From: Roseihalotalea indica
GTDB taxonomy: Bacteria > Bacteroidota > Bacteroidia > Cytophagales > Cyclobacteriaceae
NCBI RefSeq assembly: GCF_022458895.1
Contig: NZ_JAINFL010000002.1
Coordinates: forward strand, 806,001 to 870,000
Direction of reading: 5' to 3'
Length of the DNA: 64,000 bases
In this document: positions 8,922 through 18,299 of the stretch, piece after piece
How positions within the stretch are numbered: the stretch's first letter is position 1
Layout: the number at the start of each line of letters is the position of its first letter
Notes under the pieces: model-generated
What the model saw: only the letters and a program-made list of their open reading frames with translations
Told to the model about the DNA's origin: nothing
The model's database searches: none
Made by a program: the position numbers and the translations under genes

Positions 8922-9686
8922 TCATATTTCAATTACTACGGTTTCTGCAATCTTATCGTGCGTAGTTTGGCGGTTGCGGTCCCAGAAGTATTGAAAGAAG
9001 CCGAAGAGAAAAAAGGCAGCTGAAGAGGCGTATCCGGTAGATCTTTCCAGGCTAGACCAAAACGTGAACGGCTTCCCATTGATCTTGGCTGCTTTGACAT
9101 GCAGCATTCGCTTGCCGGGAGTCTGCCCTTGCCACTGCCAGGTAAAGAGCGCAAAATAGAGAATAGCACCCAAAAACCGAATGGCCAGGTGAAAAGCATC
9201 GTTCAGACTGTTAATGGGCTGAAAGGCTACATCAAACAGTTGGTTAACCTGCTCTCCGATCGTACCGTACTGCTCAGGACTAATCAGGCGAACGATGCCG
9301 ATAATCAGCCAGCCAACGGCAAGCACAATGGGCAAATACATTAAAATATAGAGATAAACCACCATATGGCGGGTAAAACGACGGCGCAGGTTGGTATTAA
9401 TATCGTAGGCTGACAGGTGGCGGTCGGCCAGCAGTATGTTGCGTTTCACCATCCGCTGCCCTTTACGCAATGTGCTTTTCATTCGCCCCCGGACAATCCA
9501 GAAGATTAACAGTAGAGGCAAAAGTAGCGATAGTTGCTTGGTGCACAGGATTACAATCACCCAGTCAATAGCAAAAGCGGAGGCCCGACGGGTAAAAGAC
9601 GCCAGTTGAGAAGCCTGTATTGCATCATCAATCTGAAATGGAAGTAGGTCTAACTTCCTACGTCCCAGTACGGTTTCTCTTATCAT
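8922..9686 (-). CDS. RDD family membrane protein
   Basis: 254 residues with an N-terminal soluble piece and several membrane segments. The RDD signature is spread over two hydrophobic blocks: ASFTRRASAFAIDWVIVILC near the N-terminus (Arg and Asp in and next to a helix) and WQWQGQTPGKRMLHVKAAKI near residue 185. RDD proteins are widespread and some act in sodium or compatible-solute transport, but the function here is unknown. The gene is convergent with metF and has no operon partner. Confidence 0.82.
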   Translation of the reverse strand: MIRETVLGRRKLDLLPFQIDDAIQASQLASFTRRASAFAIDWVIVILCTKQLSLLLPLLLIFWIVRGRMKSTLRKGQRMVKRNILLADRHLSAYDINTNLRRRFTRHMVVYLYILMYLPIVLAVGWLIIGIVRLISPEQYGTIGEQVNQLFDVAFQPINSLNDAFHLAIRFLGAILYFALFTWQWQGQTPGKRMLHVKAAKINGKPFTFWSSLERSTGYASSAAFFLFGFFQYFWDRNRQTTHDKIAETVVIEI

Positions 9687-10245
9687 ATTCTATAGTTCAA
9701 TGGTTAGATTGCTCAATGGCTCAATGGCTCAATGGCTGATGGTTAATTACCCCCGGCACTCAGCTTTTTGCATTCAGAGCCCCCAAGCCCCAATTCAACA
9801 CTTCCATCTACTCCCGCCCCCCGTTTCCCATCTCCCACTTCCCGCCTCCGTGCTCCATCCCTACTCCCCCATGACATTTTTTTACATCTCTTTACGCGAG
9901 AATGACACCCAAGAGTATAATTATAGCCTTTTTAGAGCTTGTAAAAATTCCTATAAGCAGTTAATGAATTAAGCATCGGCCTGTATAAGTCGGTGCTTTC
10001 TTATTTCCCGTCTTCCTAAAAGGTTACTTTTTATCACACAAATTAATCACTTTCTGGATTTTGGAGAAATACTTCCTTATTTTCTAAGGCGAATTACGTA
10101 ACTTTCGCATTTTATAAAATACGTAGTATATTATTTTACCTTGCAAGCCTTTCATATAATATCATTACGTGCCACCAGAAACTACCTTACTTCAATCGCA
10201 AAATTAATTGACATAATTTTTTACTAATTCTACATTATTATACCT
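9687..10245. other. Gene-free stretch with short repeats and a G-tract on the minus strand
   Basis: 559 bp between divergent genes. It holds three exact copies of CTCAATGG (9712-9735) inside a longer degenerate run (about 9696-9742), then a pyrimidine-rich block (9811-9872), a weak hairpin (AAGCATCG/CGGTGCTT, about 9972-9999) and an AT-rich promoter-like stretch in front of the amidohydrolase gene. An open frame at 9700-9972 runs through the repeats and is not considered coding. Confidence 0.6.
9811..9872 (-). repeat. 7-bp periodic G-tract (possible G-quadruplex) on the minus strand
   Basis: On the plus strand, runs of three or more C recur every 7 bp with 4-base spacers: C-run ending 9822, then 9827-9829, 9834-9836 and 9841-9843 (spacers GTTT, ATCT, ACTT). 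Weaker copies follow to 9872. On the minus strand this fits the G3-N4-G3-N4-G3-N4-G3 quadruplex pattern. Confidence 0.6.
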
Positions 10246-13200
10246 ATGAGAAAGCAGTTTTGGCTATGGAGCCTGCTAGGATGGTTCTCTATCGTATCAG
10301 CCTACGCCCAGGATGAAATTTATACGGTCAACGGGGTGCGCGATGACCGCCTCAGGCAGTACCTGTTTACGAATGCTACCGTGGTAGTAGATTATCAGAC
10401 TACCCTGCAAAATGCCTCTTTACTAATTAAAGACGGAGCCATTGTAGCCGTAGGAACCAACGTGCAGGCCCCTGCCGGTACACGTACGATTGATCTGCAA
10501 GGCAAGTATATCTATCCCGCCTTTATTGACCTTTACAGCAACTATGGCCTGTCAGAAGTGCCTAAGTCGGAAGGTGGCGGATGGGGATCTAAAGAACAAC
10601 TAGAGCCCGAAACCGAAGGGCCTTACAGCCAGAACGACGCAATTAAATCACAGTACGACGCGGCCGATGATTTTTCTGTGAAAAACGACGAAGCCAAACC
10701 TTACCGGGAAGCGGGCTTCGGGGCAGTGCTGACTAATAAGCGGGATGGGCTGGCCCGGGGTTCTTCTGCCCTGGTAACCCTCTCTGATGAAGTAGCCAAC
10801 GAAGTAGTACTGATGCCAGATGCTGCCGCTCATTACTCTTTTGATAGGGGAAGCTCCAACCAGTATTACCCGAGGTCTAAAATGGGCTTTATTGCTCTGT
10901 TGCGCCAAACCTATCTGGATGCCGACTGGTACCAGTCAGCTAATAACCAGGACTATGAAGATCAATCATTGGAAGAATGGATTGAAATCCAGGATCTGCC
11001 CCAGGTTTTTGATGCTCCCGGCTGGCTACAGATCCTGCGGGCCGATAAGCTGGGCGATGAGTTTGGTAAGCAGTACATCATCCGAGGTAGCGGTGATGAG
11101 TACCAGCGATTGGCCGAGGTGAAAGCTACCAACGCACCGCTAATCATACCCGTAAATTTTCCGGATGCTTATGATGTAGAAGACCCCTACGATGCGCAAA
11201 ACGTAGCCCTGACGGATATGATGCATTGGGAGCTGGCTCCGGCCAACCTGGGCCTGCTGGCCAAAGAGGGTATTTCGTTTGCCATTACGGCCGAGGGAAC
11301 CCACGGCGGTAAGACCTTCTGGGAGAATCTGCGCAAAGCGGTAAAATATGGCTTACCCGAGCAAGAAGCTCTAAAAGCACTGACTTATACTCCTGCCCAA
11401 CTCATCAAAGCGGGCGATCAGCTGGGAAGCTTGAAAGAGGGTGCCGTAGCCAATTTTATTATTACCTCGGATAACATCTTTCAGGATGATGCCGTGGTTT
11501 ACGAGAACTGGATACAGGGAAAGTCATTCGTGATCAATGATATGAACGCCACCGATCTGCGGGGGGAATACTCTTTAGCGGTTGGCGATCAGATATATCC
11601 GCTGGAAGTGAGTGGTAAACCGGGTAAACTGAAATTTCAGATTGCTCAGGATACTACTAAAATTGACGTCTCTTCGGAAATTTCTAACGAAACGGTAACC
11701 CTTGCCTTCACCCCTGATCCGGATAAAAAAGAACGTATCCGCCTGTCTGGCTGGATAGTAGACCAAAAGCTGCAAGGGCAAGGCCAACTACCCGATGGAA
11801 GCTGGGTAGACTGGCAAGCTACCTACCAGGACTCGGTAGAAACGGATACCAAGAAAGTAGCAGCGAACGATACTACAATCTCTATTGATAACCTGGCTGA
11901 TATCATTTATCCTTTCCTTCCCTACGGTAACGAGCAGCGGATGCCCGAATCCGGAGCCTTCCTGGTCCAGCATGCTACTGTCTGGACTAATGAAGAACAA
12001 GGTATACTGGAAGATGCCGATGTACTGGTGCGCGATGGGAAAATTGTCCAGATAGGTCAGAATCTGCCCGATGCTGGAGTTACCGTCATCGACGGAAGCG
12101 GAAAGCATCTAACCAGCGGAATTATTGACGAACACTCGCACATTGCCCTTTCCAGTGTGAACGATGTAGCGACTAACTCGGCGATGGTCCGCATGAAGGA
12201 GGTAGTCGAGTCAGATGATATCAATATCTATCGTCAGCTATCCGGTGGAGTCACTGCCTCGCAACTGCTGCATGGTTCGGCCAACCCTATTGGCGGTCAG
12301 TCAGCCATTATTAAAATGCGCTGGGGAGCTTCTCCACAGGACCTACTGATTGACGGAGCCGATGAATACATCAAGTTTGCATTAGGTGAGAATGTAAAAC
12401 GATCCAGCAACGACAACTCTATTCGCTACCCTCAAACCCGGATGGGCGTAGAGCAGGTTTACATGGATGCTTTCACCCGGGCAAAAGAGTACGATCAGGC
12501 CCAAAAAGAATACGCAGGTTTATCTTCCCGTCAGAAAGCAAACACACCGGCTCCCCGCCGCGATCTGGCTCTGGAAACCCTGGCGGAGATTATTAACGGC
12601 GAACGCTTCATCACCTGCCACTCCTACGTACAGTCAGAGATTAATATGATGATGAATGTAGCGGAAAAGTTTGGCTTCAACGTAAACACCTTCACGCACA
12701 TCCTGGAAGGCTACAAAGTGGCCGATAAAATGGCTGAGCACGGTGTAGGTGCCGGTACTTTTGCCGACTGGTGGGCCTATAAATTTGAAGTGCGCTATGC
12801 TATTCCGTACAACCCTATCCTGATGGACATGGCTGGCGTAACCGTAGCCATCAACTCAGATGATGCCGAGATGGCCCGTCGCCTGAATCAGGAAGCGGCC
12901 AAATCAGTGAAGTACGGAGGGATGAGTGAAGAAGACGCCTGGAAGATGGTAACCCTGAACCCAGCCAAACTACTGCACCTCGATGACCGCATGGGCAGCA
13001 TTAAAGTGGGTAAAGACGCTGACCTCGTATTGTGGACCGATCATCCTTTATCGATCTACGCTCAGGCCGAAAAAACCATCGTCGATGGCCGGGTTTATTA
13101 CGACCGCGAAGTCAATAAGGAGAAAGAACAGTGGATTACCCAAGAGCGGGCTCGTCTGACTCAAAAGATGCAGGAGGCCAAGAAAAACGGCGCATCAACG

Positions 13201-13278
13201 CAGATGCCCAGTCAAACGATCCAGCAACTATTCCACTGTGATGACATTGATTTTGGCCACACTGAACATGTACACTGA
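10246..13278 (+). CDS. Exported double-module amidohydrolase
   Basis: 1010 residues with a signal peptide (MRKQFWLWSLLGWFSIVSAYAQ). It contains two amidohydrolase modules of the imidazolonepropionase-like type in tandem. In the first (about 30-430) the metal-binding HxH is lost: after the final strand the sequence is IDLYSNYGL (residues 95-99 are DLYSN). In the second (about 570-980) the motif is intact (His630 and His632 in IIDEHSHIAL), followed by HSYVQSE, FTHILEG and INSDDAEMARRL, which supply further metal ligands and the catalytic Asp. The second half is therefore probably a working periplasmic metal hydrolase and the first a structural remnant. The substrate is unknown. It is followed by a second amidohydrolase-like gene after 159 bp. 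Confidence 0.88.
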   Translation: MRKQFWLWSLLGWFSIVSAYAQDEIYTVNGVRDDRLRQYLFTNATVVVDYQTTLQNASLLIKDGAIVAVGTNVQAPAGTRTIDLQGKYIYPAFIDLYSNYGLSEVPKSEGGGWGSKEQLEPETEGPYSQNDAIKSQYDAADDFSVKNDEAKPYREAGFGAVLTNKRDGLARGSSALVTLSDEVANEVVLMPDAAAHYSFDRGSSNQYYPRSKMGFIALLRQTYLDADWYQSANNQDYEDQSLEEWIEIQDLPQVFDAPGWLQILRADKLGDEFGKQYIIRGSGDEYQRLAEVKATNAPLIIPVNFPDAYDVEDPYDAQNVALTDMMHWELAPANLGLLAKEGISFAITAEGTHGGKTFWENLRKAVKYGLPEQEALKALTYTPAQLIKAGDQLGSLKEGAVANFIITSDNIFQDDAVVYENWIQGKSFVINDMNATDLRGEYSLAVGDQIYPLEVSGKPGKLKFQIAQDTTKIDVSSEISNETVTLAFTPDPDKKERIRLSGWIVDQKLQGQGQLPDGSWVDWQATYQDSVETDTKKVAANDTTISIDNLADIIYPFLPYGNEQRMPESGAFLVQHATVWTNEEQGILEDADVLVRDGKIVQIGQNLPDAGVTVIDGSGKHLTSGIIDEHSHIALSSVNDVATNSAMVRMKEVVESDDINIYRQLSGGVTASQLLHGSANPIGGQSAIIKMRWGASPQDLLIDGADEYIKFALGENVKRSSNDNSIRYPQTRMGVEQVYMDAFTRAKEYDQAQKEYAGLSSRQKANTPAPRRDLALETLAEIINGERFITCHSYVQSEINMMMNVAEKFGFNVNTFTHILEGYKVADKMAEHGVGAGTFADWWAYKFEVRYAIPYNPILMDMAGVTVAINSDDAEMARRLNQEAAKSVKYGGMSEEDAWKMVTLNPAKLLHLDDRMGSIKVGKDADLVLWTDHPLSIYAQAEKTIVDGRVYYDREVNKEKEQWITQERARLTQKMQEAKKNGASTQMPSQTIQQLFHCDDIDFGHTEHVH

Positions 13279-13437
13279 TGGTGAAGGGTATAAGGTAAAC
13301 GGTTAATGGAAAGAGCGGCAGAAGGTTGAAGAAAGCCGCTGCTTAAACCCGAACTTTGTACTTGTAACAATCAGCCATTTAGCAATCAAACAATCGAACC
13401 ATTGAACAATAGATCAATCAGCAATAAATACTAAACC

Positions 13438-14787
13438 ATGAGATATTACATAACATTATTCACTGTTCTTGTAGCCAGCCTGCATGGCTTGGCGCAGGTT
13501 CCCTCACCGGGCGAGCCGCAATCAGAACCCATCATTCTTCGGGGAGCTACGGTCCACATTGGCAATGGCGAGGTTATTGAGAATGCTGCCGTGGCGTTTC
13601 GGGAAGGGAAAATTGAAATGGTAGCCCAAGAAGATGTGCTGGAGAATATGGACGTGGCAGCCTATAAGCAAATCTCTGTACAAGGCCAGCATATTTATCC
13701 TGGCTTTATCTTGCCTAATACTACCTTGGGGTTAAAAGAAATCGGTGCTGTTCGGGCTACAGTGGATGATAGTGAGCAAGGCACGCTTAACCCCAATGTT
13801 CGGGCTGTGATCTCTTATAACACCGATTCGGAAGTTATCCCGACGCTGCGCTTCAACGGCATTTTATTGGCCCAGGCTACTCCTCAGGGAGGGATGATTC
13901 CCGGCACTTCATCAGTAATGCAACTGGATGCCTGGAATTGGGAAGATGCTGTGGTACAGGGCGATGATGCCATGCACCTCAACTGGCCGGGCCGCTTCCG
14001 TCAGGATTTTGATTACGCCACCTACACCGTGAAGCGGGTGAAAAACGAAGAGTATGATGAACAGCGCCGCATGTTGGAAGAACTTTTTGCTGATGCCACT
14101 GCTTACCATCAGGTGACTGACCCTCAGGAGCTTAACCTGAAGCTGGAAGCGCTGGTCGGTTTGTTTGAAGGGACTAAAGCTCTGCATATTCATACCGATG
14201 GCGCCAAAGAGATCATTGAGAGCATTCGCTTTGCTGAAGATCAGGGAGTAAAAAATATTGTGCTGGTAGGCGGAGGCGACGCTCTACTAGTAAAAGATTT
14301 TCTGAAAAATCGCAATATCCCGGTAATCGTAGCTAATACGCATGTACTGCCTAACCAGGCTGACAATCCGGTACTACGCCCCTATGAGTTGCCCTATCTG
14401 CTACAGGAGGCCGGACTAATGGTCGGTCTGGGCTATGAACGTAGTATGAATGCCAGTGCTCGTAATCTTCCATTTGTTGCCGGAACCGCGGCCGCTCATG
14501 GGTTGGAAAAAGAAGCGGCCGTTCAGCTTATCACGCAAAACAATGCTCAGATTCTGGGTATCAGCGACCGTTACGGCACGCTGGAAGAAGGTAAAAGTGC
14601 TACCTTATTTGTATCAGAAGGTGATGCTTTGGATATGAGAACCAACATTTTATCGTACGCTTTTGTAGATGGACGGGAAGTAACTTTGCCAGCTTTGCAA
14701 CAGCGGTTATACGAGAAATATAAGGAAAAGTACGAAGACGAAAATATAGCGCAAGAGCCCGCCGAGCGCAACGTGGGTAATGAATAA
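13438..14787 (+). CDS. Exported amidohydrolase-like protein lacking the HxH motif
   Basis: 449 residues with a signal peptide (MRYYITLFTVLVASLHGLAQ). The beta-sandwich edge (ILRGATVHIGNGEVIENAAV) and C-terminal RYGTLEEGKSATLFV are typical of amidohydrolases, but where HxH should follow IYPGFI the sequence is LPNTTLGLKEIG, so the binuclear metal site is missing. It resembles the inactive first half of the upstream protein and may be a partner subunit of it. The 159-bp gap contains runs of CAATC/CAAT-like words but no obvious terminator. The gene ends just before the long hairpin at 14831-14901. Confidence 0.82.
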   Translation: MRYYITLFTVLVASLHGLAQVPSPGEPQSEPIILRGATVHIGNGEVIENAAVAFREGKIEMVAQEDVLENMDVAAYKQISVQGQHIYPGFILPNTTLGLKEIGAVRATVDDSEQGTLNPNVRAVISYNTDSEVIPTLRFNGILLAQATPQGGMIPGTSSVMQLDAWNWEDAVVQGDDAMHLNWPGRFRQDFDYATYTVKRVKNEEYDEQRRMLEELFADATAYHQVTDPQELNLKLEALVGLFEGTKALHIHTDGAKEIIESIRFAEDQGVKNIVLVGGGDALLVKDFLKNRNIPVIVANTHVLPNQADNPVLRPYELPYLLQEAGLMVGLGYERSMNASARNLPFVAGTAAAHGLEKEAAVQLITQNNAQILGISDRYGTLEEGKSATLFVSEGDALDMRTNILSYAFVDGREVTLPALQQRLYEKYKEKYEDENIAQEPAERNVGNE

Positions 14788-14830
14788 TAAGGGTTAATCA
14801 TAACCTGAAAATTAGGGCTCATTGCTAAAC

Positions 14831-14901
14831 AATCGGGTTCTGTTTTGGTAATAGGTACAAGAACTTTTCTTACCTGTTATGAAACGGAACCCGATTTTTT
14901 T
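14831..14901 (+). terminator. Long hairpin with T-run overlapping the tspO start
   Basis: AATCGGGTTCTGTTT (14831-14845) is nearly the reverse complement of GAAACGGAACCCGATT (14881-14896), with one G-T wobble. The inner part continues through AGGTA/TACCT. T residues run to 14901. It looks like the Rho-independent terminator of the amidohydrolase gene, but its 3' arm contains the first codons of the tspO-like gene (ATG at 14879), so it could also be an attenuator of that gene. Confidence 0.75.
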
Positions 14902-15472
14902 GACCAAAAAGCTCACATCCCGCCGAGAGAAGTTTACCTGGTGGCAGGGAACATTATTTTTAATTGCCATTAGCATTATAGGGCGTCTTGCCACCGGTGA
15001 TCCGGAAGAAAGCAGGGAGCAATACGAAGAAGAAAAAACTCCGCCCTGGTCGCCACCCTCCTGGTTGTTTGGCGTGGCGTGGCCGATTAATAATATCTTT
15101 CTTACCTGGGCTGGCATTCGCTTGCTAAATGCCCGTAAACGTTTCCCCAATCGCGATTCCTTATTGCAGTTACAAGGAATGCACTGGCTCATCTTCATTA
15201 CTTTCGGTTGGGCTTATTTCCGAAAACGAAGCCCCTGGTTGGCTGCCTTATGGACCCAGGCAGATGCCTTGGTAGCCCTCCAAAGCTATCGACTGGCCCG
15301 GGAAGGTGACGCAAAACTTGCCCGAGCGTATCTTCCCCTCAATGCCTGGACCTGGTTTGCTTTTACCATCGCCTGGTACCAGGCCCTTTACAACCCTGAT
15401 CCTTTACTTGATACCTCAGCACCACTGAAAAAATCCCGGAAGAAGAAAAGAACGTTGAAGTTCTGGGAGTAA
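14879..15472 (+). CDS. tspO: TspO/MBR family membrane protein
   Basis: 197 residues and rich in Trp. Family motifs are PPWSPPSWLFGVAWPINN (the first extracytoplasmic loop and helix) and a late helix RAYLPLNAWTWFAFTIAWYQ, matching the Asn-x-x-W-T-x-x-A region of TspO. About five membrane helices. TspO proteins bind porphyrins and other hydrophobic ligands and are linked to stress responses. The C-terminus has a Lys/Arg-rich tail (KKSRKKKR). No alternative ATG lies nearby. The start codon is inside the 3' arm of a long hairpin, so translation may be controlled by that structure. Confidence 0.82.
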   Translation: MKRNPIFLTKKLTSRREKFTWWQGTLFLIAISIIGRLATGDPEESREQYEEEKTPPWSPPSWLFGVAWPINNIFLTWAGIRLLNARKRFPNRDSLLQLQGMHWLIFITFGWAYFRKRSPWLAALWTQADALVALQSYRLAREGDAKLARAYLPLNAWTWFAFTIAWYQALYNPDPLLDTSAPLKKSRKKKRTLKFWE

Positions 15473-15550
15473 AACTAGCAGCTTCTTGATGGGCACATCC
15501 TCACCGTAATAAAATTCGTAACAACTCAGGTATAATTTAAAACTGCCCTT

Positions 15551-16690
15551 ATGCAATTATTTCAGAAGTGCCGATGGTTGTTTGTGCTATTCGGTATTAC
15601 GGTGGCTCCGGAAAGCTCCGCGCAGGTGTGGGATTGGACCAAACGAACGGTGAATAGTGTTTTCAATGATACAGTTTCTTCTGAGCAGCCTAAGTTTGTC
15701 GCCTATCCCACGGTTGCTTACGCCCCTGAAACCCGCTGGGAGATTGGAGCCAGTGCCTTATATGTATACTACGCTCAGCGCGACACTGCCAACCGACTGA
15801 GTGAGTTGAATGCATTTACTTTTTTAACCTTAGAGAGCCAGTATGGGCTGTGGTTAGATCATGCTCTGTATTCTGACCAAAGCACATGGTTCTTTCTGGG
15901 GCGCCTTCGCTATCAGCGATTTCCTTTGTTGTACTACGGCATTGGACCTGACACCCCTGATGAGGAACTGGCCCAGGTAGATGCCAACAGCATTGCCATC
16001 CGGGAGCGGGTGTTGCGCAATATTACGGGTGGTTTGTATCTGGGAGTAGAACTGGATTACCAACGACTGACGCAAGTAAATTTCAATGTTCTTAGCGAAG
16101 AGCCTCTTGATTTACCTACCGGAAACCAAGGCTCAACCAATGCCGGCATTGGAGTAGGATTGGTATACGACAATCGCCATAACGTGCTCAACGTGCGAGA
16201 GGGCTTTTTCGGCGAAACGGGATTTCTTCGCTATGATGATGCCTGGGGTAGTGATTTTTCCTTTACGCATTATTTTCTGGATGCCCGCTACTTCTACCCG
16301 GTTACCAAAAATCAGGTGCTTGCGTACCAGCTATATGGAGCTAATATGTCCGGTGATGTTCCCTTCAACCAGTTGGCACTGATGGGCGGGGAAAGCCTGA
16401 TGCGAGGCTACTACCTGGGGCGTTATCGTGATAATACGTTAGTCGCCACGCAGGTAGAATACCGCTTTCTTCCTTTTCCGTTTAGCCGCCGTTGGGGAGC
16501 GGCTGCTTTCCTGAGTGCCGGAGGAGTTGCTCCCTCCCCTCGTAAAATTAACCTGGGCGACTGGGTCGTAGCAGGAGGGGCCGGGGTCCGCTTCCTCATC
16601 TTCCCGGCCAAAGATGTCTACACTCGCATCGACGTTGCTTTCACCGAAGAAGGACCTGGCTACTATTTCTTTATTGGAGAAGCTTTTTAG
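15551..16690 (+). CDS. Omp85-family surface antigen without POTRA domains
   Basis: 379 residues with a signal peptide ending near SSAQ (residue 25). The body is a 16-strand-type barrel of the Bac_surface_Ag/BamA family: VGLVYDNRHNVLNVREGFFGE is the typical early strand, and LMGGESLMRGYYLGRYRDN contains the conserved (V/I)RG-type loop-6 motif as MRGY. Proteins of this size without POTRA domains are common in Bacteroidota; their role (translocation or lipid transport) is not established. The last residue is Phe, as usual for barrels. Its 78-bp upstream gap shows no terminator, so it may be co-transcribed with tspO. Confidence 0.85.
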   Translation: MQLFQKCRWLFVLFGITVAPESSAQVWDWTKRTVNSVFNDTVSSEQPKFVAYPTVAYAPETRWEIGASALYVYYAQRDTANRLSELNAFTFLTLESQYGLWLDHALYSDQSTWFFLGRLRYQRFPLLYYGIGPDTPDEELAQVDANSIAIRERVLRNITGGLYLGVELDYQRLTQVNFNVLSEEPLDLPTGNQGSTNAGIGVGLVYDNRHNVLNVREGFFGETGFLRYDDAWGSDFSFTHYFLDARYFYPVTKNQVLAYQLYGANMSGDVPFNQLALMGGESLMRGYYLGRYRDNTLVATQVEYRFLPFPFSRRWGAAAFLSAGGVAPSPRKINLGDWVVAGGAGVRFLIFPAKDVYTRIDVAFTEEGPGYYFFIGEAF

Positions 16691-16719
16691 GCTATTATTA
16701 AGTCGGACTAATCTAAAGT

Positions 16720-18111
16720 CTACAGTGCAAACTTTAGTATAAACAAACCCGTCAGCACATAAAGTGTCAGAGGAATTTCGCTGAACTTTCGCTTAACAAG
16801 TTTGATGAGTACGTAGAAGATGATACCTGCGGCAATACCGTTCGCAATGCTGTAGGTAAAGGGCATGAGCACCATGGTTAAAAAAGCGGGCAGGGCATCG
16901 TCAAAATTGTTGAAGTTGACCTTTTGGATAGACTGTATCATGAGCATGCCTACCAGAATAAGTGCGGGTGCGGTAGCCGCCGCCGGAACCATGCCTGCCA
17001 GTGGTGCCAGAAAAATGGATAGCAAAAAGAGGATTGCTACGACCAGTGCGGTTAGCCCCGTCTTACCACCAGCGGCAATTCCGGCATTGCTTTCAATGTA
17101 CGTGGTTACGGTAGAGGTGCCCAGCAGAGCGCCGAAGGTGGTAGCCAGAGCATCGGATAGCAGTGAGCGTTTCATTCGGGGCAATCGCCCTTGTTCATCC
17201 AGAAACCCTCCCTTATCAGCCGTGCCGATTAGCGTGCCGATGGTGTCAAACAGATCAACCATAGAAAAGGAAATAATCACTACGAGCAAGGTGGCAATTA
17301 CTTGACCCAGGCTGCTGCTTTCGGTGTTGAATAGTCCGGCAAAATCCAGTTGAAACCAGGTGCCTGCCAGGCTGACATCGGTGAAACTTAAATCCTCGGG
17401 AAACTGGGTGACGCCGAACAGCAATGCCACGATAGTCGTCAGAATAATGCTGAACAAGATGCCACCCTGCACCCGCAAGGCATATAAAATCCCGATAATG
17501 ACCAGTCCGATACAGGCAACCAACACGGACGGATCGCTTAGGTTTCCCATTTCCAGAATTTGCGGGGGCGCTTGCTGAATCTGCTCAATGAGCGAGCCGG
17601 CTTCCAGCGTTTCAGCACCCAGAATAATATCAATAATCGGCCCCTGGTTCATCCGGATAAGCCCCGCGTTATTAAAGCCAATCAAAGTAATGAATAGCCC
17701 GATTCCAGCGGGAATGGCATAGCGGATGGCATCGGGTAGCGCATCTACAATGGCCGAGCGCGCCCCGGTTACCGTCAGTATGATAAATAGAATACCTGAA
17801 ATAAACACAATGGCCAGCCCCTGCTGCCAGGTAAAGCCATTTTGCAGCACCACGGTAAAAGCAAAAAAAGCGTTTAGCCCCATGCCGGGTGCCTGGGCGA
17901 ATGGGTAATTAGCTACGAGAGCCATCATCAGCGTTCCCACAGCGGCAGCCACGCAGGTAGCAATAAGCACACTGTTGTAGTTCATGCCGGCTTGCTGTAA
18001 GATGCTGGGGTTCACGAAGATGATGTAGGCCATCGTGAAGAAGGTTGTTAACCCGGCAATAACTTCAGTACGGACAGAGGTTTGGTTTTCTCGTAGCTTG
18101 AATAAATCCAT
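16720..18111 (-). CDS. NCS2 purine permease (AzgA/PbuG type)
   Basis: From the ATG at 18111 the protein has 463 residues, beginning MDLFKLRENQTSVRTEVIAG, the normal start for this group; the frame is open 15 codons further upstream (18156), which is unlikely to be translated. It has about 12 to 14 membrane helices. AzgA-like signatures are GLTTFFTMAYIIFVNPSIL, QAPGMGLNAFFAF and TSTVTTYIESNAGIAAGGKT. This group imports adenine, guanine or hypoxanthine with protons. The gene is convergent with the surface antigen and divergent from the OmpA/PD40 gene. Confidence 0.93.
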   Translation of the reverse strand: MDLFKLRENQTSVRTEVIAGLTTFFTMAYIIFVNPSILQQAGMNYNSVLIATCVAAAVGTLMMALVANYPFAQAPGMGLNAFFAFTVVLQNGFTWQQGLAIVFISGILFIILTVTGARSAIVDALPDAIRYAIPAGIGLFITLIGFNNAGLIRMNQGPIIDIILGAETLEAGSLIEQIQQAPPQILEMGNLSDPSVLVACIGLVIIGILYALRVQGGILFSIILTTIVALLFGVTQFPEDLSFTDVSLAGTWFQLDFAGLFNTESSSLGQVIATLLVVIISFSMVDLFDTIGTLIGTADKGGFLDEQGRLPRMKRSLLSDALATTFGALLGTSTVTTYIESNAGIAAGGKTGLTALVVAILFLLSIFLAPLAGMVPAAATAPALILVGMLMIQSIQKVNFNNFDDALPAFLTMVLMPFTYSIANGIAAGIIFYVLIKLVKRKFSEIPLTLYVLTGLFILKFAL

Positions 18112-18299
18112 AGGTAAGGCGGACAGAGGTTTGGTTCGGTTGTTCAAAAATATCACTTCCCGTCAGGATTGCCAGCGTATTAAAATGAATTGATTTTTTA
18201 AAAGCTTGGTTGTACGATTATTGTGCCGTAAAATTGGGGTGGCATTCATGGGTAATCTTGACCATAGCCTTCTATATTGCGATTGATAAAACCTAAACA

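Noticed and set aside
9700..9972. 90-residue open frame on the plus strand
   Set aside because: It runs through tandem CTCAATGG copies and a pyrimidine-rich tract; the translation is low in complexity and resembles no protein.
14812..15198. 128-residue frame on the minus strand over the tspO gene
   Set aside because: The plus strand encodes clear TspO motifs; the antisense frame shows no domain.
16865..17305. 146-residue frame on the plus strand over the purine permease gene
   Set aside because: It is antisense to conserved membrane helices and has Ser/Arg-rich composition typical of shadow frames.
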